Source of the DNA: Puniceibacterium sp. IMCC21224
GTDB taxonomy: Bacteria; Pseudomonadota; Alphaproteobacteria; Rhodobacterales; Rhodobacteraceae
Length of the DNA stretch: 64,000 bases
Reading direction: 5' to 3'
NCBI RefSeq assembly: GCF_001038505.1
Contig: NZ_LDPY01000001.1
Span: 3,534,001 to 3,598,000, forward strand
The notes under the pieces were generated by a model. That model searched no databases, was not told where the DNA came from, and was given only the letters and a program-made list of their open reading frames with translations. Positions 1 to 8,408 of this stretch are shown one piece after another (position 1 is the first letter of the stretch; each line of letters starts with the position of its first letter). The position numbers were made by a program, and so were the translations under genes.

Positions 1-1
1 T

Positions 2-991
2 TACGTCGCGGTCTTTGTTCAGGTCGACCTTGAGGCGGGCAAGCGCGGATTGCGTGGCATCTCCGTGGCCGACCTGCCGCGGTTTGTTGCAACGCTCAAA
101 CGGGGGTTCGGTTTTATCGTGCCGCTGGGCGTGTTGATCTATGGCGTGATGTTCGCCTTTTGGGCACCAGGCAAGGCCGGACTGGCTGCTGCTGCGGCGG
201 CGCTTCTGGTCGGGATGATCGACCCACGGGCGCGGCCCAACCGGGCCGAAATCTTTGGCGCGTTGGTCGATACCGGACGGACCGTCACCAGCATTCTGAT
301 CCTGACAGCGATTGCCGGTCTGGTGATCGGGGCGCTGCAGCTGGCTGGGCTGGCCTATTCGATGTCGTCAATCCTGCTGGCGCTGGCGGGCAACAGCGTG
401 CTGCTGATCCTGCTGATGACAGCGGTGATCTGCGTGGTGCTGGGCATGGCCCTGCCGACGGCGGTGATCTACACCATGCTTGCGGTGCTGGTGGCACCCG
501 CGCTGGTCGATCTGGGCGTCGACCGGATGGCGGCGCATCTGTTCATCTTTTACATGGGCATGTTGTCGATGATCACGCCGCCGGTTTGTTTCGCCTCGTT
601 CACTGCGGCGGCAATCGCCGGCGCGAACTTTTGGAAAACCGCCATCGTCGGAATGCGCTACGGCGTCGCCGCCTATCTGCTGCCCTTTGTCTTTCCGTTC
701 TCGATGGGCCTGCTGATGGAGGGCACGTTCCTTGAGATCGCCTGGGCCGTGGCGTCGGCGGTGCTGGGGCTGACGGCGATTTCGGCAGGGCTGGTCGGCT
801 ATCTCTTTCGCCCGCTGAACCCGGTGTTCCGGGTGGCACTGATCGGGGCTGGCTTTGTCGGGATGATGTCACCTTTTGGCAGCCAGCTGGGCGAGATGAT
901 GAACCTGGGCGGTCTGGCGGTCTGCGTGCTGATCGCGCTGGTCGAATGGTTCGCCGTCGCGCGCCTGCGCAGCACCCCCAACCGGGCCTGA
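2..991 (+). CDS. TRAP transporter fused permease (4TM/12TM type), 3' part
   Basis: This is the C-terminal part of an integral membrane TRAP permease; the reading frame is open from base 2, so the start lies outside the window. The visible 329 residues are a series of hydrophobic helices with the DctM-type stretch around GMALPTAVIYTMLAVLVAPAL and the MITPPVCFASFTAAAIAGA segment usual in fused DctQM permeases that work with TAXI binding proteins. The next gene downstream is a TAXI binding protein, which supports this. Such transporters move organic acids into the cytoplasm with a sodium or proton gradient. The substrate cannot be told from the sequence. A GC-rich gap of about 115 bases separates it from the binding protein gene. 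Confidence 0.9.
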   Translation, partial: YVAVFVQVDLEAGKRGLRGISVADLPRFVATLKRGFGFIVPLGVLIYGVMFAFWAPGKAGLAAAAAALLVGMIDPRARPNRAEIFGALVDTGRTVTSILILTAIAGLVIGALQLAGLAYSMSSILLALAGNSVLLILLMTAVICVVLGMALPTAVIYTMLAVLVAPALVDLGVDRMAAHLFIFYMGMLSMITPPVCFASFTAAAIAGANFWKTAIVGMRYGVAAYLLPFVFPFSMGLLMEGTFLEIAWAVASAVLGLTAISAGLVGYLFRPLNPVFRVALIGAGFVGMMSPFGSQLGEMMNLGGLAVCVLIALVEWFAVARLRSTPNRA

Positions 992-1106
992 GCCGCGATC
1001 CGGCGAGCCCCGCATACCAATGCCCCGCCCTGATCGGGGTCAACACAGTCGCGCGGCCCAAGGAGAGGGCCGCCCGACACGACGAACAACTGGGAGGTTA
1101 CAACAG

Positions 1107-2114
1107 ATGAAACTTGCAAGAATTACCATTCTCGCCGCGACAGTCGGCCTGACGCTGGGCACTGCCGCCGTGCAGGCGCAGACCATCGCGATGGCAACGG
1201 ACAAACAGGGCACGACGTTCAACACCGTCGGCTCGGGCGTGGCCAAGGTGGTCAGCCAGAACAGCGGGCTGAACGTCATCGTGCGACCCTATGCCGGACC
1301 CGCCGCCTGGGCGCCAATCGTAAACAACGGCGAAGTGCCGTTCGGCATGATGTCGGCCAACAGCGCCTTTCAGGCGTTCAGCGGCGAAAACGAGGCCGGC
1401 AAGGCCTATCGCGACCTGCGCGTGATCCGGGCCGGCGGTGCCAGCCTGATGCTGGGCTTTGCGGTGCGGGCCGATGGCCCGATCAAGAGCTATGCCGATC
1501 TCAAGGGCGCGCGCGTGTCGTCGGATTTCGGCGGTCACCTGTCGATCAACAACTCGCTGACTGCTTCGCTCAAGGTGGCGGGCTACACTTGGGATGACGT
1601 GACCGAAGTACCGGTGTCCGGGGCCAACGACGGACTGGATGCGCTGGTCGCGGATCGGCTCGATGCCACCTGGGCGTCGGTCGGCCAGCCGCGCGCACGC
1701 GAAGCGGACACTCAGATCGGCGTGCGCTATTTGTCGGTGCCCGAAACTGGCGAAGAGGCGGCGATCTATCAGGAAATTGTCTTTCCCGGGGCCCGGATGG
1801 CCGTGGCGCAAGACGGCGTCGCACCGGGCATCGTCGGGCCGACCCGGCTGTTGTCGTATGACAGCTACCTGGTCTCGGCCAGCGCGGCTTCGGACCAGAT
1901 GGTGACCGATATGTTGCAGGCGCTGTGGGACCATTCCGACGACCTGTTCGACGTGCATCCGTCGATGCGCGGCTTCACCAATGACAACGCAGTGACCAAT
2001 GCGCCGGTGATGCCGTACCATCCCGCTGCGGTCGCGTTCTACAAGTCCAAGGGCGTCTGGACCGACGAGGATCAGGCCCGCCAGGACAAGCTGCTGGCCG
2101 CCGCCGCCAGCTGA
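1107..2114 (+). CDS. TAXI-family TRAP transporter solute-binding protein
   Basis: Periplasmic binding protein of 335 residues for the TRAP permease just upstream. The chosen ATG (1107) has a GGGAGG ribosome site ten bases ahead and begins a clean signal peptide (MKLARITILAATVGLTLG, cleavage near AVQAQ). The mature start, with IAMATDKQGTTFNTVGSGVAKVV, is the TAXI-type beginning, and the ISPARATES-like region VRADGPIKSYADLKGARVS follows. The frame stays open to 1020, but that start would bury the signal peptide. A strong terminator-like hairpin follows at 2122-2154, so the hydrolase behind it is probably transcribed separately. The substrate is unknown. Confidence 0.92.
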   Translation: MKLARITILAATVGLTLGTAAVQAQTIAMATDKQGTTFNTVGSGVAKVVSQNSGLNVIVRPYAGPAAWAPIVNNGEVPFGMMSANSAFQAFSGENEAGKAYRDLRVIRAGGASLMLGFAVRADGPIKSYADLKGARVSSDFGGHLSINNSLTASLKVAGYTWDDVTEVPVSGANDGLDALVADRLDATWASVGQPRAREADTQIGVRYLSVPETGEEAAIYQEIVFPGARMAVAQDGVAPGIVGPTRLLSYDSYLVSASAASDQMVTDMLQALWDHSDDLFDVHPSMRGFTNDNAVTNAPVMPYHPAAVAFYKSKGVWTDEDQARQDKLLAAAAS

Positions 2115-2121
2115 TCGCATG

Positions 2122-2154
2122 GGGCCGGGGCGCGTAGCGTCACCGGCCCTTTTT
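2122..2154 (+). terminator. intrinsic terminator after TAXI gene
   Basis: A 7-bp GC stem (GGGCCGG at 2122-2128, CCGGCCC at 2143-2149) with a 14-base loop is followed by five T residues. It lies 8 bases past the stop codon of the TAXI binding protein gene. Confidence 0.8.
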
Positions 2155-2220
2155 CATTTTCGGGCGTGCGGGGATGCATCGCACCCGGTCCCGACCTTGC
2201 CATAACAGAAAGCAGATGGA

Positions 2221-3396
2221 ATGACCGAAGAAACCCTGTGGCAGCGCCGCGCCTGTGTCGTGACCTACACCGAAGCGACCAAGGCGACCGAGGTTTACGG
2301 CTTTGCCGGCAATTCCGGCAAGGTCAATCTCGAAGGCCAGCTGCTGGCCGGGGATATGCCCTCGGACACGGTGTTCATCTTCATGCATCCGACATCGACC
2401 CTGCAACTGCTGCCGATGCCGATGGCACTGGCGGATTCCGGGGTGCACGTTCTTTGCGCCGCCAGCCGGTATGCCCGCAATGACACCGCGCTGATCATGG
2501 AAAAGGTGGTGCTGGATCTGGGCGCCTGGATACGCCACGCACGCGATGTGATGGGCTATGCCAGGGTGGTGCTGGTTGGCTGGTCCGGCGGCGGATCGCT
2601 GTCGCTGTTCTATCAGGCACAGGCCGAGGCGCCGACCATCACCCACACCCCCGCAGGCGACCCGGTCGACCTGACCACCGCCGGGCTGATCCCGGCAGAC
2701 GGGGTGATCTTCATCGCCGCCCATCTCAGCCGTGCCGAGACCATGACTGAATGGCTCGACCCGTCGGTGCGGGACGAGATGAACCCGGACGACCGCGATC
2801 TCGAACTGGACATCTACAGCCCTGACTGCCCCAACAAACCACCGTTTTCGCCCGAATTCATCGCCCGTTTCCGCGATGCACAGCGCGCCCGCAACCGACG
2901 CATCACCAAAGCGGCGCAGGACATGCTGGCCGACCTCAAGGCCCGCGGCGGAGACGAGGTCGAGCGGCCCTTTATCACCCACCGCACCATGTGCGACGTG
3001 CGCTGGCTGGACCCTGCCATCGACCCGAACGGGCGCAAGCCCGGCTGGTGCTATATGGGTGTGCCGCAAACGGTCAATGTCGGCCCGGTGGGTCTGGGCC
3101 GGTTCGCGACGCTGCGCTCCTGGCTCAGCCAGTGGGCCTATGATCTATCCAACGCGCGCGGTCCGCTGAACGCGGCGCGAATCCGGCGCACGCCGGTGTT
3201 GCAGATCGTCAATCAGGCTGATGACGCTGTCCCTGCCAGCCACAACCCGGCGATCCGTGACGCGCTAGCCACCGCAGACAAGACCTATGTCGAGATCGAC
3301 GGGGCCACGCATTATTACCTCGGCCAGCCCGAGCTGCTGGCGCGCTGCGTGGCCGAAGTTCTGGACTGGTCGCGAACGCGGGATCTGCTGACATAA
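2221..3396 (+). CDS. alpha/beta hydrolase
   Basis: Predicted cytoplasmic alpha/beta-hydrolase of 391 residues. The nucleophile elbow GWSGGGS lies near residue 121 (VVLVGWSGGGSLSLFYQ), a likely acid is in VNQADDAVPASHN, and the catalytic His is in GATHYYLGQPE near the end, so the whole triad can be placed. No signal peptide is visible. It is longer than a simple esterase because of an inserted lid region (about residues 140-280). Its position behind a TAXI TRAP system suggests that it opens an ester, lactone or ring product of the imported substrate, but this rests on neighbourhood only. The start is the first ATG after the terminator; no strong ribosome site is seen. Confidence 0.82.
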   Translation: MTEETLWQRRACVVTYTEATKATEVYGFAGNSGKVNLEGQLLAGDMPSDTVFIFMHPTSTLQLLPMPMALADSGVHVLCAASRYARNDTALIMEKVVLDLGAWIRHARDVMGYARVVLVGWSGGGSLSLFYQAQAEAPTITHTPAGDPVDLTTAGLIPADGVIFIAAHLSRAETMTEWLDPSVRDEMNPDDRDLELDIYSPDCPNKPPFSPEFIARFRDAQRARNRRITKAAQDMLADLKARGGDEVERPFITHRTMCDVRWLDPAIDPNGRKPGWCYMGVPQTVNVGPVGLGRFATLRSWLSQWAYDLSNARGPLNAARIRRTPVLQIVNQADDAVPASHNPAIRDALATADKTYVEIDGATHYYLGQPELLARCVAEVLDWSRTRDLLT

Positions 3397-3538
3397 GTCA
3401 GCCGATCAACCACCGACCGATAACGCTGCAAAGCCCGCTGTCACCCGAGCAAAACCATTTCCTGATTTAACATGCACCGCCCCACCCTCTCGCGGATCTC
3501 TGCGAGTTCGCGACTTGGCCCAGTGTCAGCAGTGTGGA

Positions 3539-3556
3539 GATATCGTTGAAAAAGTC
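3539..3556. repeat. left terminal inverted repeat of the IS
   Basis: GATATCGTTGAAAAAGTC; matches the right end in inverted orientation with two mismatches, including 12 contiguous identical bases. Confidence 0.8.
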
Positions 3557-3609
3557 GAAGGCTGAATGGTTTTGATGAGATTTCGGAACAGACCGAATAC
3601 CATCCCGAT

Positions 3610-4343
3610 TCACCCTGGCACCGGTACTGGCACCAATTTGGCCAGTTTCCGGAGGTTCCGGGCGGTTGCTGCAAGTTGAAATTGTTCGGTTGCGCCTTTG
3701 GGTCCGCGAGCCGCATCATTCGCAGGCCGATGTAGCGTTTGAGATGAGCAAACAGCATCTCGACCTTTCGCCTTTGCATGAACGAAGTCATGTAGGCGTC
3801 GGTTTTGCGAATGTCGCGAGCGACGTCTCTTGCCGCCTCGTGGATGGATCTCAGCACTTTTCTGGCAGGCTGTGTGGGGCAACATTGCGCCTTGAGCAGG
3901 CAGGCATCAACGCCAAAGCTGTGACCCCCAACAAGTCCTTCATCCATGCAGCGCTGCAAGACCGTCTCAAACAGATGCCGGAACAGGCCGCTTTCGCGGA
4001 AACGGCCGTGGCGGTTCTTGGCGAACGTTGAATGGTCCGGAACAGGGTCAGCCAGATCGAGCCTGCAGAACCATCTATAGGCCAGGTTGACGTGAACCTC
4101 CTGGCACAGCCGCCGCTCGGACCTGATCCCCTGGCAGTAGCCAAGCGAAAGCATCCGGATCATCAGTTCGGGGTCAATCGAAGGACGGCCATGTGAACTG
4201 TAAAACGGGGCCAGAAGCGACCGCACACCTTTCAGATCCAAGAAGCGACCAATCCCACGCACCGGGTGATCCTGCGGCACAAACCCATCTATGGAGAACT
4301 CGTAAAACAGCGCGCCCTGCGCCACTTGCCTCGGTCCCATCAT
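3610..4343 (-). pseudogene. IS1182-type DDE transposase, internal deletion and frameshift
   Basis: The reading starts at 4343 (MMGPRQVAQGALF...) with the typical N-terminal region (DGFVPQDHPVRGI, SYGRPSID-like SSHGRPSIDPELMIRML, DPVPDHSTFAKNRHGRF). The text reaches the first catalytic Asp (FGVDACL, near 3905) and then jumps at once to the far C-terminal block CCPTQPARKVLRSIHEAARDVAR. The part that should hold the remaining acidic residues is therefore missing. A one-base shift near 3708 then moves the true tail (RGPKGATEQFQLAATARNLRKLAK, stop 3610) into another frame. Without the correction the frame runs on past the left terminal repeat to 3441. It is a non-functional remnant. Confidence 0.85.
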
Positions 4344-4399
4344 CGCCACGCCCTCAACTCTCAAAAAGAGTGAATCAGCACATCGAAATCCAATCAACA

Positions 4400-4417
4400 G
4401 ACTTTTTCAACAGTATC
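4400..4417. repeat. right terminal inverted repeat of the IS
   Basis: GACTTTTTCAACAGTATC; the inverse partner of the repeat at 3539-3556. Confidence 0.8.
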
Positions 4418-4509
4418 CGGACTTTACTGCCGTTCGATACGAGCGTCTAAATGCGAACATGTATCCCCATGGGAACCGGACTTACAACGGGGTCTCGTTG
4501 CGGAGTTGA

Positions 4510-5446
4510 ATGTCTATGTTAAAGCGCCAGGAATTCGATTTTCGTCAGGCACAGGCTACTTTCGACCTAATTTGGATGTTGCAGTCACTTGAGGACGCGC
4601 GCTTGGTGCGCGCAGGAGGCGAGGCATTTCCTGCGGTTGTCCGCAACCAATCGTGTCGCTTTGAGAGTGACTTCGATTCAACATGCTTTGGAACGCTTGT
4701 ATCCAAGGCCGTGGACGCGGGCGAGGATGCGAACATTGCGGTCGCAATGATCGTTGCCAATGATCGTTGCCAATGATCTTCAGAGGGGTCACTGGTGGGG
4801 CGATGCAAAGGAAATGGCGAATTTTGCGGTGGAGCCTCTGCGCCGGGGGCAAAACAGGTTGCGCTCTGCAATTTTACGGGGCCTCGATAAGCTGGAAGAC
4901 CTCTCTTCTCAGCACGAACCAGCAGAGTATCTTTTGCCCGATGTAAGCCGATTGACGCGATCTGCCGATCTGATCCTGCCCAAGCTCTGTGCCATTGCGC
5001 GCACCATGGATTTGCCAACACGCAAGTCTGTTGCTGCGGCGGATTATGGCGATAGAACCGGGCGGCAACTTGAGGCGCTTGAAACGGTACTTGCAGATGA
5101 TACTTGCTTATTCCCAATAGACGATTCGTGGTATCCAAGCGAGGTCGTAGAACTCGTCTCGTATGAGCAAAACGCTCCGGGATTTGTTCCCTGCACGGCG
5201 CTTCTTATCGCCAATGCCATTCAGGGAAGAGACAACGCTGGTTGGTTCGAATTTAGGTGGCGCAGACTTGCCGCAGAATACAACATACTACCGAAAAGCA
5301 CGCGAGATCCTTTTCTTGCGGGGCTTCGCTACCTGTACGAAACTGGCGAAGACTTTGTGTTTGATAACGATCACAGGAATAGAGATCCAGTTCTCGCACC
5401 AGAGGGTATGATTGATTTTGTAGAGTTCACAGAAGACAGTGTTTGA
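4510..5446 (+). pseudogene. unrecognised gene split by a 13-bp tandem duplication
   Basis: Two overlapping frames (88 codons from 4510, and the frame ending at 5446) become one 307-residue protein if one copy of the unit AATGATCGTTGCC (4746-4758, 4759-4771) is removed. The text then reads AVAMIVANDLQRGHWWGDAKEM without a break. I do not recognise the family. The product looks soluble, acidic and without signal peptide, with several Trp residues (HWWGDAKEM, DDSWYPSEVVEL, AGWFEFRWRRLAAEYN). Base composition is less GC-rich than the neighbours, it lies next to an IS remnant, and it has no operon partners, so recent acquisition is likely. As it stands, only a truncated 88-residue product or a fragment from an internal start could be made. 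Confidence 0.7.
4746..4771. repeat. 13-bp tandem duplication (2 copies)
   Basis: AATGATCGTTGCC occurs twice in direct contact and is followed by a partial third copy (AATGATC). It shifts the reading frame of the surrounding gene by one base. Confidence 0.9.
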
Positions 5447-5616
5447 GGTTTCAGCGCCTGAGATTCTGAAAACCGAGCAATCGTGCAAGGTGCGGCATTT
5501 GTCACTTTCGGCTCAAAGCGGTCATTTCGTAGGTTTCCTCACCAGAGTGCCCGATTGTCGTGACTTCTGGTGAGGAGTTTGGCACCTTCGCGCTTTGTCG
5601 TTTGCCCTCGGTCGGG

Positions 5617-6843
5617 TCAGGCGGTCTGAAGCGTCGCCTTGGGCGTCAGTGGCACAGTGTTGGCGTCATATTCGAACAGCCAGTCATAGCGGACCCGTAC
5701 CTTTTCCGGCGCCCATTCGCGTTCCACATATTCGGCCGCCTGAATCGGATCGGCCAACGCACGGTTGTGGAACCGGTCAAGGTTGGCGTTCGAGCCGTTG
5801 ACAATCGCTGTTGTACGTTCGATGCGCAGGTCTTCGTAAGTGCTGAGCGCCTTTTGCGGGTCATCGCCAAAGGCTTCGATGCAGCGGGCCAGCACCACGC
5901 CATCCTCGATCGCCATGATCGCGCCCTGCGCCAGGAACGGCAGCGTCGGGTGGCAGGCGTCGCCCATCAATGTGACGCGACCGTCGGTCCAGTTGGTCAG
6001 CGGCGCGCGCCCGACCAGCGCCCAGCGATACGGCGTGTCGAGGTTGCGCACCACCTCCTGCACCAGCGGGTGCCAGGCCTGGAAATCGGCCAACGCTTCG
6101 TCGACCGTGCCGGCCTCGGACCAGCTTTCGCGGGTCCATTCCGGGTTTTCGACCAAACCAACAAAGTTCAGGTAATCGCCAGAACAGATCGGATAGGTGA
6201 TCACATGACCGCCCGGACCGATCCAGTTGGTGCCGACGGGGCGGCGCAATTCCTCGGGGAGCGCATCCATCGGCACCAGACCGCGCCAGGCCATCAGCCC
6301 TGTAAACTGCGCCTTGGGGCTGTCGGAAATCTGTTCGCGCAACACTGAATGCACGCCGTCGGCACCGATCAGAATGGTGCCGGTTGCGTCGGGTTGACCG
6401 TCGATGTGCAGCGTCACGGCGCCCGCGCCCTGCGTATAGCCGGTGACACGCGCACCGGTGTGAATCGCACCCGGCTTGAGCGCCTCGACCGCATTCATCA
6501 GCACCGTATGAAGCTGGCCCCGATGCACCATCCAGTAGGGCGCGTCGAACCGACGGATCGAATCTTCGCCGAGGTTAAAAAGCTTCCAAGTCTGGCCAGT
6601 GTTCCAAATCCGCACCTCTTTGCCCGCCGCCAGGCTGACGATCGGCAACAGCGCCTCTTCGAGCCCCAGTTCGATCAGCAGCCGGGTGCCATTCGCGGCC
6701 ATCTGAATCCCGGCGCCAAGTTCCTTCAACTCGGCGGCCTGTTCGTACACATCGACGTCGATGCCCCGCCGCAGTAGGGCGAGCGCTGCGGTCAGCCCGC
6801 CAATTCCGGCCCCTGCGATGATAACATGCTGCTCTTTCTCCAC
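5617..6843 (-). CDS. FAD-dependent monooxygenase (salicylate hydroxylase-like, class A)
   Basis: Flavoprotein hydroxylase of 408 residues that probably hydroxylates an aromatic acid using NAD(P)H and oxygen. The N-terminal Rossmann motif is VIIAGAGIGGLTAALAL, followed by the YEQAAELKELGAGIQMAANG stretch usual for salicylate or 3-hydroxybenzoate hydroxylases. The second FAD motif is GRVTLMGDACHPTLPFLAQGA, with the DG fingerprint LIGADGVHSVLR between them. I chose the GTG at 6843, which has GGGAG seven bases ahead; an upstream ATG at 6888 lies before this ribosome site. It is divergent from the UbiX-type gene at 7016, so the two may serve the same aromatic pathway. The substrate is not determinable. 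Confidence 0.88.
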   Translation of the reverse strand: MEKEQHVIIAGAGIGGLTAALALLRRGIDVDVYEQAAELKELGAGIQMAANGTRLLIELGLEEALLPIVSLAAGKEVRIWNTGQTWKLFNLGEDSIRRFDAPYWMVHRGQLHTVLMNAVEALKPGAIHTGARVTGYTQGAGAVTLHIDGQPDATGTILIGADGVHSVLREQISDSPKAQFTGLMAWRGLVPMDALPEELRRPVGTNWIGPGGHVITYPICSGDYLNFVGLVENPEWTRESWSEAGTVDEALADFQAWHPLVQEVVRNLDTPYRWALVGRAPLTNWTDGRVTLMGDACHPTLPFLAQGAIMAIEDGVVLARCIEAFGDDPQKALSTYEDLRIERTTAIVNGSNANLDRFHNRALADPIQAAEYVEREWAPEKVRVRYDWLFEYDANTVPLTPKATLQTA

Positions 6844-7015
6844 GCCGAAACTCCCTGTGCGTACAGTTTTCTGACGCAGGCCGGACATTGCCGACCCGCC
6901 AAGATTATTCTACATATAAAAATGAAATTTGCTATTGTCAAATATACGCATCATTTAATCTGGACGCGTGCGGCGGCACGTGCGATGCCTAAAAAACCCG
7001 AACAAGGAGCGCCAC

Positions 7016-7597
7016 GTGCCAGCGGACAAACGGATTATCGTCGGAATTACCGGAGCTTCGGGCGTGATTTACGGCGTACGCTGCCTACAGATGCTACGCG
7101 AGATCGAGGGGGTCGAGACGCACGCGGTGATCTCGCCCGCAGCGTTCCTGACGGCACAGACCGAAATCGACATGACCTCGCAAGAACTGCGCGCGCTGCC
7201 TGACGTGCTGCATTCGTTCCGCGACATCGGCGCCTCGATTGCGTCGGGGTCGTTCCGCACCGAGGGGATGCTGGTCGCGCCCTGTTCGGTCAAGACGCTG
7301 TCGGGCATCGCCAATTGTTATGCCGACCAGCTGCTGGTGCGGGCGGCGGATGTCTGCCTCAAGGAGCGTCGTCGGCTGGTCCTGATGCTGCGTGAAACGC
7401 CGTTGCATGCCGGACACATCGCGCTGATGTCGACCGTCACGCAGGCCGGAGCGATCATCATGCCGCCGGTGCCTGCATTTTACAGCCGTCCGGCGTCTCT
7501 GGACGAGATGGTGAGCCATACCGTCGGACGGGCGCTGGACCTCTTCGACATCGACACCGGCGCGGTCAAACGCTGGAAGGACGCTCAGGCAGATTAG
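7016..7597 (+). CDS. ubiX: UbiX/Pad1-family flavin prenyltransferase
   Basis: A protein of 193 residues starting IIVGITGASGVIYGVRCLQML, the nucleotide-binding beginning of the UbiX family. It also has the phosphate-binding stretch SGSFRTEGMLVAPCSVKTLSGIANCYADQLLVRAADV and the RRLVLMLRETPLHAGHIALM block with the conserved RETP. These enzymes make prenyl-FMN for UbiD-type decarboxylases. No ubiD is in the window. The GTG start at 7016 has AAGGAG six bases ahead. It sits opposite a salicylate-hydroxylase-like gene, so a role in aromatic acid decarboxylation is as plausible as one in ubiquinone synthesis; the symbol marks the family. Confidence 0.88.
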   Translation: MPADKRIIVGITGASGVIYGVRCLQMLREIEGVETHAVISPAAFLTAQTEIDMTSQELRALPDVLHSFRDIGASIASGSFRTEGMLVAPCSVKTLSGIANCYADQLLVRAADVCLKERRRLVLMLRETPLHAGHIALMSTVTQAGAIIMPPVPAFYSRPASLDEMVSHTVGRALDLFDIDTGAVKRWKDAQAD

Positions 7598-7661
7598 CGC
7601 GGCACCGCATGTCGCATCGTCATGCGGGACATATATTTCGCATCCATTGATCGGAGACCTC

Positions 7662-8147
7662 ATGGACCTGTGGACCTTTGCCATCGAAACCTACGGTCAG
7701 GACGGCATCAGCGCCGATTGCCTGCGGGTGCAGGACACGCTGGACATCGATGTGCCGCTGTTGCTCTGGGCGGCATGGGCTGCCGTGTCGGGCCATGTGG
7801 TCGATGCTGCCACGCTCAACGCGGCTGACGCGTTGGCATCCCCGTGGCGGGATCAGGTGGTCAGACCGCTGCGTGCGGTGCGACGGCAGCTGAAACAGGG
7901 GCCAGCCCCCGCCCCCTGCCCCGTGACCGAAGCGTTGCGCGACAAGGTCAAGGCGGCAGAACTATCGGCGGAAAAGATCCAGCTGGATACCTTGGCAACC
8001 CTGACATTGCGACCGGGGGTCGCTGACCCGATAACAGCGCTGCGGCGGACCGCCGACCGTTTTGCCTCCCGCGATCTGACCCCCGACGAAGACGCCATCC
8101 TCGCGCGTCTGGCAGCAGCCGCGGAACGGGTGCTACCACCGGCCTAG
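7662..8147 (+). CDS. TIGR02444/DUF2390-family protein
   Basis: A cytoplasmic protein of 161 residues starting MDLWTFAIETYGQDGISADCLRVQDTLDIDVPLLLWAAWAA. This fits the TIGR02444 family, whose members begin with a similar 'WxFaLalYaxpGVxxacLxLQdxxGxdVnlLLw' pattern. The function of the family is unknown. The ATG at 7662 has CGGAGA five bases ahead. It follows the UbiX-type gene at a distance of 64 bases and is probably cotranscribed with it. The middle (PWRDQVVRPLRAVRRQLKQ) is also typical of the family. Confidence 0.72.
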   Translation: MDLWTFAIETYGQDGISADCLRVQDTLDIDVPLLLWAAWAAVSGHVVDAATLNAADALASPWRDQVVRPLRAVRRQLKQGPAPAPCPVTEALRDKVKAAELSAEKIQLDTLATLTLRPGVADPITALRRTADRFASRDLTPDEDAILARLAAAAERVLPPA

Positions 8148-8408
8148 GCGCCCGGGACTGTGCGGGCCGGATACAGCTTCGGCTCGTCCGATGTCGGGGC
8201 AGACTGGTCAGGCGACGCGGTTCACGGCGTCAAAGAATGTCGTTGTGTGCAATATTTACCTTTTAATCGGTTTGATCACCGGGCAACGGGCGCTCTGCCG
8301 GCCAAATTTGTTCTCTGTTTACCGGATCAATTCCCGTATCGGGTTCTCAGAATTCTATATGTACACTCATGTCTCAACTTTTGCCCACGGCGTATCCGAC
8401 GCCGGAAC

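Larger units (their letters stand above)
3539..4417 (-). mobile_element. degenerate IS1182-family insertion sequence
   Basis: The element is bounded by imperfect 18-bp inverted repeats at 3539-3556 and 4400-4417. They share an exact 12-bp core (GTTGAAAAAGTC on the left, GACTTTTTCAAC on the right). It is about 880 bp long, roughly half the usual length for the family, because the transposase has lost its middle. It carries one broken transposase gene on the minus strand and is probably immobile. No clear target duplication is visible. Confidence 0.85.

Noticed and set aside
1024..1040. CCCCG-N7-CGGGG between the TRAP permease and the TAXI gene as a terminator
   Set aside because: The stem has only five pairs and no T run, and the genes on both sides form one transporter.
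3441..4397. A 318-residue minus-strand frame as an intact transposase
   Set aside because: The frame lacks most of the catalytic core, runs through the left terminal repeat, and its true C-terminal text lies in another frame. It is a pseudogene.
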